Positions 26,101-33,141 of a DNA stretch of 64,000 nt are shown here, in pieces (the stretch's first letter is position 1; the number at the start of each line of letters is the position of its first letter). Made by a program: the position numbers and the translations under genes. The notes under the pieces were generated by a model. It was not told where the DNA came from and searched no databases. It was given only the letters and a program-made list of their open reading frames with translations. Source of the stretch: Diphasiastrum complanatum. Taxonomy: Eukaryota; Streptophyta; Lycopodiopsida; Lycopodiales; Lycopodiaceae. The stretch is from contig CM055100.1 in assembly GCA_029204225.1 (NCBI GenBank), forward strand, positions 64,575,592 through 64,639,591, given 5' to 3'.

Positions 26101-28723
26101 GGCCACGCTTGACACTCTTGTTATTTATGCATCATCATTGCTTTTACTTTAAAGTTTAAACTTTTGACTCTTGAATTGTATTATGTAATTTGTGATTTGT
26201 TACTAGTTAGAAATTAGTGCCAACTTCCAAGTGGTCAGTGGTCAGTGCATTGTTCATGGATATGGTGATAATGCATCACCATCAGTTTTAGTGGCTGATT
26301 TTCATACTCTTGTACGTGTAAATGATGTATTTATTAAGCCATAATCAGCCGTTGAAGTTATGTATAGTTTGTCATAGTTTAATTAGGCTATTTTATGTTA
26401 CGTATTTATATTCCTGCCTTAGTGTGAACACGTTGGACTTATAAATTGTAAATATTAAAATGGCTCATACCAACCTGTGGTGTTTTATAAACAATGTAAC
26501 TAGCAGGTTTTGAATAACTTGTTGACCTACTTGTATTTGGTATAGGGTATTGGGTCTTAATTTAAAGGTTGTTGGACAGACCTCTTAAAAAGTAGGAGTT
26601 GACCGGTCAATGGGACATGTGTCATATGCTCACTAAAACACTTGGTCTAGTGTATGAGTGACACATGTCATCCTCCTACTCACTTGCCTATGTGTTAGGG
26701 TACTACCAAGTGGCGAGTATCGGCTGTGCATGGAGTATGTATGCCATGTGTCGACGATAGAACAAGTCAGGGTCAAGTGGGTGCTTCAAGTAAGAGGGCA
26801 TGGGAGCTTAAGAGAGAGAGCCTCGTGAGAATGCCTCATCTTTCTACTATGCAGCAGGTGGCTGGGAGGAGACTTAGCAGCAATGCTTCTATGTGTTTAT
26901 GCTAGTATCTTAACATGTACTTCGAAGAAATCAATAAATTGGATATTTGGTGCCTACTTTCTTGTGCTTTGGGTTGGATTCAAATAACTTTGTGAGATTT
27001 GGTATTAGAGCAGTTCCTTTCCAGGATTGTGTGGGGTTTGGCATCATTTTCACCTTACGCTAGGGTTTATTGTGGGCTAGGTGAGCCAGCGCCCTAGTGT
27101 AGGTGTATATCTGAACATTTTGAGAGCCCTGAAGCTTACAGATTGGAGCCCTATGGTTTGGGCAACGTTTGAGCATCCTCTGTTACCTTGCTTATTTTTT
27201 CTCTTTGCTTTTGTAAAAAGTCGGCCTTCTTCAAATTTGCAAAAGTGTTTATAGCTTTTTCACTTTTTAAAAAGGAAATTGAGTATCTAGGTCATATTGT
27301 GACTACTGATGGAGTAAGACCGGATCCTAAGAAAGTCTATGTGATCGTTGTGTGGCCTGTGCCAGCTGATTTGACAGCATTGCAATCTTTCCTAAGATTG
27401 GCGGTGTTTTGTACAATACATGTTAAAGATTACTCCCGTATCGCAGCACCTTTGATTGAATTAACTCAAAAGAACAAGTTTGGTGAGTGGACTGAATTGC
27501 AGCGAGCAAGCTTTGATCAATCAAAGCAAGATATCGCTGAGTGCGTCACTCTAAACATAGTTGACCCTCTAAATCCCTATATCCTTGATACGGATGCTAG
27601 TGACATTGTTGTGGGGCAGTGTTGATGCAGGAGGTAAGGCCTGTAGCCTTCAAGAGTAAGATGCTCACCTCGGCACAACAGAATTATCCAACTCATGAGA
27701 AACGGTTGTTTGCCATAGTCCATGCGTTAAACGTATGGTTTCAAAACGACATCTTGCCAGATTATGAATCTTCCAATCCATAAAAGCATTCTGATATCCC
27801 ATAAGAAAGTTTGTAATGAAGTTAGAGGAGGATATTACTGCCTATAAAAGGTCAAAACATGTGGGCCATGAACAGAATTTCAGCCAGAAAAGTTGAATAA
27901 CTTGCCAGTCCTTAAAACTTGGGAAAAAAAAGTCGATCACCTTTCCACAGAGTTCGGCAGCCATTCATAGAGAGGCTGATACAATAATGGCTCAACCTAA
28001 CGGCCACACCATAATGTTACGGCTGTTTTACCAGGTGAAAAGGTCACTAGAAACTAAATTCCCCCAAAACAAAACTTTTTCTTGGCAGTGCAAGAGTATA
28101 CTTCCATCGTAGAGCAGTGGGCTTGCATCTTATGGCTTTAAACCTATAAGGTGATGCCACGTGAAAGAGATTACAGTCCAATGATTTTCATCTAACTCAA
28201 AATACGTCCAGATAACCTCACCTTGTCGTGGTTGCTTCCTGAGACTTTACCTTTACCTCTGAGATGAATGGAGTTACAACTTCCATTTGAGACGAATGAC
28301 TGTAGTAAAGTTTAGTTTTCACGAAAAAAACTAGCAATAAAGAATAAGAAGAAGGTGCATCGATACTAAATGCGGGGACGATAACTGAATATCCTCAATG
28401 TGCCAATCCTGCAACATTCAATGCAACATTCAATGCTCAATCCTGCTCCGGGGCCTCGCCTAAAAAAAATTCTAGAAATCCTTACCGGCAGAATGTCCTC
28501 TGCCCAGCACAGCACCTTCCATAATACAGTTGAAAAAGGTACAATCCTAAGACTAACCTCTTTACAACATCTAGATTACGATAAATTACTCACGATCGAT
28601 TATCGAGCGCTTGCCAACATCAAGAGACCCAACCAAGAAAATGCTCGGCCTGTTTTGCAATGGGCTGTCATCAGACTTTACACATTTATTAGCTTCTACC
28701 AGCGTTGGAACTTCCATTCCCAT
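5901..28723 (-). CDS. AAGAB-like: Alpha/gamma-adaptin-binding protein p34 homologue (6 exons, about 453 aa)
   Basis: Exons, in transcript order: 28723-28594, 13948-13888, 13705-13561, 7790-7460, 7145-7014, 6463-5901. Every junction has GT...AG, and phases add up to 1362 nt with one TAA stop at 5903-5901. I chose the first ATG (28723) after an in-frame upstream stop; a second ATG lies two codons on. Residues 32-38 form a P-loop-like GSLDVGK, followed by R39-S40, so the usual Ser/Thr of GxxxxGK[ST] is shifted. IDTKYYTA near 51-58 and LVMVFDLSN before residue 113 are family-typical. NKAD (139-142) is the G4-like motif. ALSAHMWPGM lies in exon 5. The acidic, Ser-rich linker ends in a conserved helix (about 408-440, LEQLM...RRDMAA). 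Known for the family in animals: AAGAB is a cytosolic pseudo-GTPase chaperone that stabilises adaptin subunits during AP-1/AP-2 assembly; the plant role is inferred. The introns are 14645, 182, 5770, 314 and 550 bp. It is the only apparently intact gene in the window. Alternative first exons or start choice remain possible. Confidence 0.88.
8709..8766. repeat. (TC)n microsatellite
   Basis: About 29 uninterrupted TC dinucleotides directly precede the tandem-duplicated LINE 5' region. Confidence 0.95.
8801..9793 (+). repeat. Tandem duplication in the LINE 5' region, period about 470 bp
   Basis: The segment beginning GCGGA(G/A)ATCTAAGTCAGC occurs at 8801, 9271 and 9746, giving steps of 470 and 475 bp. 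Two units are complete, and the third is cut off at about 9793 where the endonuclease reading frame begins. Each full unit carries a Ser/Thr/Pro-rich coding stretch beginning MAENN or a decayed version of it. That stretch may be the ORF1-ORF2 junction area of the LINE. Confidence 0.85.
9663..10850 (+). pseudogene. LINE ORF2 endonuclease domain and linker, broken
   Basis: An exonuclease-endonuclease-phosphatase domain of a non-LTR retrotransposon is readable. GGVACLYRD lies in the 9663-9983 frame, DIYIAVC ends it, and after a frameshift a segment at about 9987-10130 ends in the hallmark GDFNARTG (about 10099-10122). The downstream linker at 10660-10840 has the pattern seen before RT in this clade (SPILSDLLNQ...GFPATY). 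The frame is lost at several places. It sits in intron 3 of the host gene, antisense to it. Confidence 0.75.
10851..11430. other. Unassigned insert between two LINE segments
   Basis: An open frame continues from the LINE into a non-LINE sequence and stops at about 11065. It is followed by a stretch rich in AGCACAAGTGCAAGTGCAGG-like words. No domain was recognised. It separates two homologous LINE linker segments. Confidence 0.35.
11430..12400 (+). pseudogene. LINE reverse transcriptase, active site altered, truncated
   Basis: The frame begins again with a segment homologous to that at 10660-10840, then runs through the RT domain. Visible motifs are NYRAIIIS, GQAGF, CCFVDFRKAFNCVPR (palm, first Asp present) and GVKQGCPLS in a shifted frame. 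The palm box at about 12170-12190 reads YAND instead of the usual [FY]ADD, so one catalytic Asp is lost. ISKTKVMVFNTN and a YTYL segment follow before truncation near 12400. Frameshifts lie near 12040 and 12250. The motif set fits a LINE clade seen in several plant genomes; the exact clade is not assigned. Confidence 0.8.
12640..12778 (+). mobile_element. LINE 3' end with (CT)n(AC)n tail
   Basis: The text GCCTATGGGCACTGG...CATTAATAAA runs straight into about 20 CT units and then about 9 AC units instead of poly(A). An equivalent 3' end with a different microsatellite lies on the other strand at 17886-17950. The gap 12400-12640 may be decayed 3' UTR or unrelated. Confidence 0.55.
15081..15724 (-). 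mobile_element. LTR of a minus-strand retroelement, with PPT
   Basis: On the minus strand a purine tract (AAGGAGGG, 15732-15725) is followed by TGTTGG at 15724. The LTR ends in ...AAAACA at 15081, giving TG...CA ends and 644 bp. A TATATATATAT box sits at about 15416-15428. No coding region of this element was recognised upstream. Confidence 0.6.
15474..16357 (-). repeat. Tandem duplication of an LTR-PPT junction, unit about 455 bp
   Basis: 15474-15918 and 15928-16357 are near-identical. Each copy holds the U3 end of the LTR, the polypurine tract and the last internal bases of the element. The second copy lacks about 18 bp around 16296 and has small indels near 15990. Only the first copy continues into a full LTR. 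Unequal exchange or a replication slip at the LTR border would explain it. Confidence 0.85.
16358..16640. other. Internal remnant of the minus-strand retroelement
   Basis: The minus-strand frame crossing 16448-16143 continues the sequence upstream of the second PPT, but no known domain is visible. It may be a non-coding internal region. Confidence 0.3.
16640..17609 (-). mobile_element. Internally deleted copia relic: 5' LTR, PBS, gag zinc knuckle, PPT, 3' LTR stub
   Basis: Minus-strand order: LTR 17609-17176 (434 bp, TGTTAGG...CTGACA ends); primer-binding site TGGTATCAGAGC at 17175-17164, complementary to initiator-Met tRNA; a (CT)n tract; a gag CCHC segment at about 16990-16945; then a purine tract and TGTTAGAG at 16797, starting a second LTR-like sequence. 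The knuckle reads C-FFF-C...GHYAKEC, with three residues between the first two Cys instead of two. The two LTR-like sequences share only a short block, so they may belong to different subfamilies. Confidence 0.55.
17091..17139. repeat. (TC)n microsatellite
   Basis: About 25 TC units lie inside the copia relic between the PBS and the gag segment. Confidence 0.95.
17886..18730 (-). pseudogene. LINE ORF2 C-terminus and 3' end with (TTTC)n tail
   Basis: The minus-strand frame at 18708-18493 reads a Cys-rich RT C-terminal finger: LCQMC...EEYFLFRCPVY, with Tyr where the usual His of EEHF stands. After a decayed stretch the 3' end reads GCCGTTTGGCATCC...GTTAATAAAGC and passes into (TTTC)n at about 17930-17896. 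This matches the layout of the plus-strand LINE end at 12700. Only the 3' portion is present, as expected of 5' truncation. Confidence 0.65.
18752..18890. repeat. (AG)n and (TG)n microsatellites
   Basis: AG repeats at about 18752-18783 and TG repeats at about 18864-18889 are separated by GT-rich sequence. The Ser/Leu- and His/Thr-rich minus-strand open frames across them are repeat artefacts. Confidence 0.9.
19047..19645 (+). pseudogene. hAT transposase, DUF659-region exons (5' part)
   Basis: Two exons are readable: 19047-19248 (after TTTTAG; donor GTATGC) and 19478-19645 (after AATGCAG; donor GTGAGA). They carry SDGWTD, NILVSSC, NVVQ and then VVTDNASN and SPCAAHCLDL, the DUF659/hAT ribonuclease-H-like core. 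The exons are intact in phase, but the gene is interrupted by the gypsy insertion that follows; its last exons are at 25452-25940. Upstream exons (BED zinc finger) were not found. The C-terminal dimerisation segment is also missing. The strand is opposite to the host gene. Confidence 0.8.
19730..19929. repeat. Direct duplication of about 96 bp
   Basis: AGTTACCCTTGGATAAG begins at 19731 and again at 19827, and the similarity continues to about 19929. Inside each copy the word CTTGGATAAGGGCAGG and related forms recur. It lies at the left end of the composite gypsy insertion, possibly within an LTR. Confidence 0.8.
19984..21360 (-). pseudogene. Gypsy gag region with PBS, inverted relative to the adjoining pol
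   Basis: The minus-strand frames 20855-20619 and 20595-19984 encode a Ty3-type capsid: VVSSWLNVWNKYF, LEGRALVWWDDL, then IDGLPKDYQVDVRR and LEDAIRAT. A gag leader with SLYQQIQATKK lies at about 21050-20900. A primer-binding site TGGTATCAGAGC lies at 21360-21349. Sequence from 21361 to about 21820 is probably the matching LTR, but TG...CA ends are not clear. The frame breaks at 20600 and before 20855. Confidence 0.7.
21825..24682 (+). pseudogene. Ty3/gypsy chromovirus pol: protease, RT, RNase H, integrase, chromodomain
   Basis: Order seen: protease with FDNGSTHNFI (about residue 26 of the 21825 frame; Asp kept, the middle residue of DTG/DSG is Asn); an RT lacking its fingers and first palm motif, then YLDDILIYS intact (22318 frame); RT thumb and RNase H with ETDASDYA and ADALSR (22610 frame); integrase HHCC region broken by a frameshift near 23515; integrase core with MDFVVGLP, SDRNPKFTG and ERTNQSMED; C-terminal GPFRIV and a chromodomain (YLGRWKGSSEDDDTW). 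A stop interrupts the core near 23710. Gag is absent in this orientation. The chromodomain places it among plant chromoviruses. Confidence 0.88.
24710..25323 (+). mobile_element. 3' LTR of the plus-strand gypsy
   Basis: A purine tract (AAGGAAGAGGGA) ends at 24709. The LTR starts TGTTAGGGACCC and ends GTCTACA at 25323, 614 bp. CTAAG follows it. TTAAG precedes the TGTTGGGG at 19712, where the hAT sequence stops, so 19712-25323 may be one composite insertion with an imperfect target duplication. Confidence 0.7.
25452..25940 (+). pseudogene. hAT transposase, terminal exons (3' part)
   Basis: The exon at 25452-25567 reads NPDEIDVARVPDLPPR and continues to ALLHREALAAAG, the usual end of DUF659/hAT proteins. 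The acceptor GCGCAG leads to the last exon, 25765-25940, with an acidic, Ser-rich tail and TAG. Phases match between the two exons. They resume the gene interrupted at 19645. Flanking introns on both sides share CAAGTTTCAACTTT-type words. Confidence 0.7.
25941..26569. other. Probable hAT 3' flank
   Basis: AT-rich sequence follows the transposase stop. No terminal inverted repeat was identified. ATGTAACTAGCAG occurs here (about 26494) and also at about 19671. Confidence 0.3.
26570..27742 (+). pseudogene. Second gypsy relic: LTR, PBS and RT/RNase H fragment
   Basis: An LTR-like sequence starts TGTTGGACAG at 26570 and runs to about 26998. TGGTATTAGAGCA (27000-27012) is the tRNA-Met primer site with one change. 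After about 175 bp of leader, the frame 27188-27625 reads the RT thumb (IEYLGHIVTTDGV) and connection to RNase H (ILDTDASD). A shifted frame continues to about 27742 (HEKRLFAIVHALNVW-like). Gag, protease and most of RT are deleted between leader and thumb. Confidence 0.75.
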
Positions 28724-29520
28724 ATCCCAATATGCGTTGTTCTTTGTAATATGATCTCGCAATCTTTAAGTGTATGGAAGCTGCAGCACAACAAAATAAA
28801 GGTCAACATAATCGCATATTTCAAGTGTAAAAGTTTTACGTTCTCGTGATAAAGAACTAATTTAAGTTTCCTAGAGCATTTTCAAATTGCACAAATTATA
28901 GTCAGCTTTGATTTTGCCCTCTATTTGAACTATAATCAGCTTTGATTTTGCCCTGTTCATTTCTAACTTCCTCTATTTGAATTAAAATCTGCTTTGATTT
29001 TGCCCTGATCTCTAGAAAACATCCAGCGGACACTAAAGGGAACGGTACTATTGGCATGCAAGGTGCCATATTTTTCATATTAAGCTGAGAAATGCAGGTT
29101 CTGACAGCTGCCAAAGTAGGGAACAAAGACTGAAAAGCAAACCACAAGTCGGGAGGATGAATCAGCCCTACAACACTTACAAAGAGAACACCAATTCCAA
29201 TTCAGGCAAACCATTACCACTGCTCAATGTTCTTATGGAATCTTTGGAATGAGCAGAGCAGGAGAGGGAGCCCTCCCTCTACGCTTTGTGGCGAGCGGTA
29301 ACAATCGTCGACGAGATATCGATGGCATAAAAGGCGAGGGAGGAAGGGAGCGATGTCAGCGATCCAAGATTTTGACGTAAAAGGTAGAAAGCTAGAGAAG
29401 GCACCGTCGATGGGATTCAGACCTCTTCATCACCCTTAGGGCCTGTCCTGTCCCCTCCTCCGACATGACTTTGGCTTTAGGGCAGGTCCCCCATGGTCCG
29501 CATGATGAGATCTAAAATGG
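28724..29520 (-). promoter_or_regulatory. 5' flank and probable 5' UTR/promoter of the AAGAB-like gene
   Basis: This stretch lies between the start codon and the copia fragment that begins near 29560. The part at 29221-29520 is GC-richer than its surroundings, with CTCCC-rich text on the minus strand, as in many plant promoters and leaders. No clear TATA box was chosen. A tandem repeat lies within it at 28894-29013. The 82-codon minus-strand open frame ending at 28902 runs through that repeat and matches nothing I know. Confidence 0.4.
28894..29013. repeat. Short tandem repeat, three imperfect units
   Basis: TCAGCTTTGATTTTGCCCT occurs at about 28902 and 28937, and TCTGCTTTGATTTTGCCCT at about 28989, each followed or preceded by CTATTTGAA. 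Spacing is uneven, 35 to 52 bp. Confidence 0.85.
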
Positions 29521-29559
29521 GGAGCATTGTAGAGGAGGCAAACAGAATTTTAAGATCAG

Positions 29560-31241
29560 TTTGGTTCCCAAAGATTTTTGGATCATTTCAAATATTGAAA
29601 TTTGTGTGAATTTCAAAAGCAAAATCATTCATAATGACATCTATGGTGGATTTCTTCTAAAAGCCAATCAAAGGCTTACATCCACAAACTATGCCATTTG
29701 AAAAGTGAGAATGGAATCACTTTTAGTGCTCCATGATCTCTTTGACATTGTCCTAGATGTGGAAGATGAACCTCTTGGTGGACAAGAACAAGTTAGATAC
29801 AAGCATCAAGATGAATGTGAGCAATGACCTCTTGAAAGAGGTGTCTTGTATCTCGGCCAAGGAGGCTTGGGATTCATTAAAAGGAATTTATGAATTCAAT
29901 AACACTTCAAGGATACTCATGCTTAGAAATAAAGTGCTTCAAAGCATGAAGGGAAGTGGTGAAAGTGCACAAGAGTATGTGCTTATGATCAAATCTTTGA
30001 ACAAAGAATTGGCTTCTATTGGAGAGAGAATTGGCTTCCATTGGAGAGAGAATCCAAGATAATGAGCTAGAACAAGTCATTTTGAATGGACTAGGTGATG
30101 AATACACAAATCTAGTCCAAAGTTTTGTCATTCAAGACCATCTACCTACTATTGACAAGCTTCACTATGTGCTTGTGGCCGAGGAGAGTAGGATGCTACA
30201 TCTCAAAGCAAGGATGGGATCAATGTCCTTGCAAGGTGGTGATGAGAAGGCCAACTTCTCATTCAAAGGAAAAAAGAAGACTCATCCATCCAAGAAGAAC
30301 CAAGGCAAAGAGGCCGAGGACAAGGACGGTGGATCTAGTTCCAAAGGCAAGACCAAGAAGGACAAATTGTTTTTTTTTTTGGCAAAACAGGACATTTGGC
30401 TTCCGAGTGCGTCAAAAGAATGCTCAAGAGAAAGAAAAGCAAGGAAATCTTGTGCTTGAGGAGGAGGAGGATGATTGCAATTCATCCTTGAGGGCATCTA
30501 GAACACCAACATCAAGCAAGGACATATAATGGGGTTAGCTCCCACATGTCACATCAAAAGGAATATTTTTTTACCTTATTGTCTTATAATGATTCTAAAA
30601 AGTTCATATTCACTGCAAGTGATCAAGAGTATAAGATAGATGGCATAGGATCTATTCCATTATGTCTTGGATCTTCAAAGAGAATAGATCTTGATAATGT
30701 TCTTTATGTAACATCCATAACAGAAAATTTGTTGAGTGTTGGAAAACTTATGGACAATGGATTTCAAGCATGGTATTTGTTCCATAATGAAGAATTGCTA
30801 ATGGCATTAAACAAGGAAAACTATTCAAGTTGGATGCTAATGTTGTCATTGGAAGTGCAAACATGGCAAGGGAGGCTTTCTCAAGTGGAGTTGTGGCACA
30901 AAAGGTTAGGCCATCCTGACTATCAAGCTATGGAGACCATGATTTCTAAGGAGCTAGCACTTGGGCTTTCCAAATCCATATCCAAGTGTGGCAAGCTTTG
31001 TGAAGCTCGTGGTCTATCCAAGACACATAAGCAACCTTTCAAGAGATCTATGAATAGATCTTCCTCACCTCTTTATCTTATACACTCGGATGTACACTCA
31101 TTTTTTCATGTTTCTAATGGTGGAGCTTCTATGTATGTAACCTTCATAGATGATTGTTCAAGATACACATGGATCTACCTTTTGTCAAAGAAAATCTTAG
31201 TGTATGATTTCTCTGTAAAATTTAAATCTCTTGTGGTGTAA
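29560..31241 (+). pseudogene. Copia gag-protease-integrase fragment
   Basis: Visible in order: degraded gag N-terminus (about 29690-29790); gag helix region with NVSNDLLKEVS and AWDSLKGIYE (29757 frame); VILNGLGDEY (30019 frame); a Lys-rich stretch; a zinc knuckle destroyed by a run of twelve T at about 30367 (first Cys kept, second lost, GHLASEC readable in another frame); SSHM of the protease site; LLSVGKLMDNG; LWHKRLGHPDY of the GAG-pre-integrase domain; and the start of the integrase core (HSDVHS, FIDDCSRYTW). It is cut off at 31241. A 22-23-bp tandem duplication near 30008-30052 adds a frameshift. Confidence 0.85.
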
Positions 31242-32275
31242 TATCCTATTACATGCATTTTCTCGTGAAATTATATTATAATGATGCAAAGGCACAATCA
31301 GCCCATTTAAATGATGAAGACTATCATCCGAATAAAAAGAAATATCTAAATGATGCAACAAAGCCTATAGTGTTGTATTAAACTACCAACACCAAATCGA
31401 ATCAACTTAAAGGAATGACCTTTAAACAAAGGACAAATATGAATAGACATATATTTGAAGGAAAAGGCCGAATACAAAAGAGAATACACTTGGCGATGAA
31501 GATTATTGGCACCTAATCTAAAAGATGTAACCTTCCACGTGCTTGTTTCTTATTGGAGCAAGACCGTGTGACTAGGATGCCACATCACAAATTATACATA
31601 TGTAATTTTCTTATTGGTTATAATTAGTTAAGTAATTATAAATAAGAACCGACACATCGGTTGTTAAGAGATGCGTACATTCGCACTCAAACCTCTATTA
31701 GTACTCCATACACGTTTAATTGTAAGCACCGAGTTTTCAGGAGAACATAGAGTTGTCTTGTGTCTTTGAGATTTCATTGCTCTTTGCTTACATGTGCTAT
31801 ATGAATGTTGAGTGCTCCTGTGGTTACAGTCGATAGTCTTGCTTTGTCGGATTTGTATGTGTTTTGATTACTCTGGTGAGACAATACTTTTTAGCCTCAG
31901 TACTGCCGCGTGTGTTTAATCGTAAATTCGATGTTGAGGTTGTCTTTAAACTAATTGGCTTGAGTAGTTGAACTAATCGATTGTTTTGAGCTTAATTGTG
32001 ATCATGACTTTCAAAATTACTATTTTGTTGACATTGCAGAATGTTCGACCTTACACAAGGTTACCAGTGAAAATTGCCTATGGATACTCAAACCATTTGA
32101 ATTTGAGATCGATTGTCCGTTTGAATAATCGATAGTCGGTTGTTGAGGATTGATTGTCAGATTTCATTTAAGTTGTTCTGAGATGTTTGCAGGTATCTCT
32201 GTATCAGCATTACTAATACATCGGTGTTGTTCTTGTCTGACAAACTTTATTAGGAGCACAAACCCATATATCGAT
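31242..32275 (+). mobile_element. Possible LTR and leader of another copia element
   Basis: ATTATAAATAAG at about 31634-31645 resembles a TATA box. Non-coding sequence leads on to a gag-like start at 32276. No primer-binding site or clean LTR ends were found. Confidence 0.3.
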
Positions 32276-32560
32276 ATGGCCGGAAAGTCGAAAGTTCTTT
32301 GTAAGATAATGAAATATCTTCGATATGAGAATTATCGAGATCAACTATCTTTTGGTTATTACATGTAAAGGCAAAAATGTTGGAAGAGGATTTTGAAGAA
32401 GCAAGGATGATGAGGACGAGGGAGAGTCATCATCGAGGTAGAAAAATAAGAAGAAGGGCAAATGTTACTATTGCCACAAACCTGGTCATTGGGCATGCGA
32501 ATGCTATAAGAAAAAAATGGACATAAAGGCGGGAAAAGTGAAACAACAGGACAATTGATG
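32276..32560 (+). pseudogene. Copia gag remnant with CCHC zinc knuckle
   Basis: The frame starts MAGKSKV at 32276 with residues typical of a gag N-terminus and stops at 32368. A knuckle CYYCHKPGHWACEC (CX2CX4HX4C intact) lies at 32463-32504 in a Lys-rich context. The gag core between them is deleted. Confidence 0.6.
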
Positions 32561-33141
32561 TTAAAATATGCAAAAAAAATGCACTTAGAAAATGCAGAAT
32601 TCTAGCCAAAACTCTGGTGACAAACTAATAGAATTAGATCACGAACGATTCGCAAAACTTTTCGCGACACTCGAATTATTTCTGTTCGAGTTGGATCAAA
32701 CAGGCTCTCTATAGCTAAGTGATTGCGAAGCGAAAGGATTTGCAAATGAAATCAGTTCATCACGAATTCAGATGTGATCGTTGGTCACTGCCGGTTGTAT
32801 TACTCCTACAATCCTTCATAGAATAGTCAGACACAGCTGATCTACGTTAACAGAATAATGTAGCATTCAACAATATCAAACCAAGATGCGGAATTGAATG
32901 AACAAGAGAATTAGACACACAAATAGTAGCATACGAATTTAGATTCAAGATCATACAATCATCTAGAATAATAATGTGCACAACAACTACAAAATTATCT
33001 ATTGATTTTTTTATTCTTCAAGCACTGCATGCAGATATCACGAATTCGAATCTTGCTTACGAGCGGACTTGTGGATCTATAGATCCTATGCAGAATTATC
33101 TCACATGCAGGCGGATTTGTATTTTGTATTTTTTTATCTTT
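32561..33141. other. Unassigned stretch
   Basis: No gene was recognised. It contains TTCGCG-type words like those in nearby LTRs, so it is probably decayed LTR or leader sequence. Confidence 0.3.

Larger units (their letters stand above)
13949..28593 (-). other. Intron 1 of the AAGAB-like gene (14.6 kb, transposon-filled)
   Basis: The donor GTGAGT follows the exon 1 codon fragment GAT C. The acceptor TGTTTTCAG precedes GG TTG, and together they rebuild an Arg codon. The intron holds LTR relics (15081-17609), a LINE 3' end, a split hAT transposase, a composite gypsy and a second gypsy relic. 13949-15080 and 27743-28593 hold no recognisable gene. Confidence 0.8.

Noticed and set aside
28095-28160. 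A tRNA-like stretch (AGAGCAGTGGGCTTGC)
   Set aside because: No acceptor or T-arm pairing and no B box were found.
28902-29147. 82-codon minus-strand open frame upstream of the AAGAB-like start
   Set aside because: Its end is encoded by a tandem repeat, and no family or splice link to exon 1 is evident.
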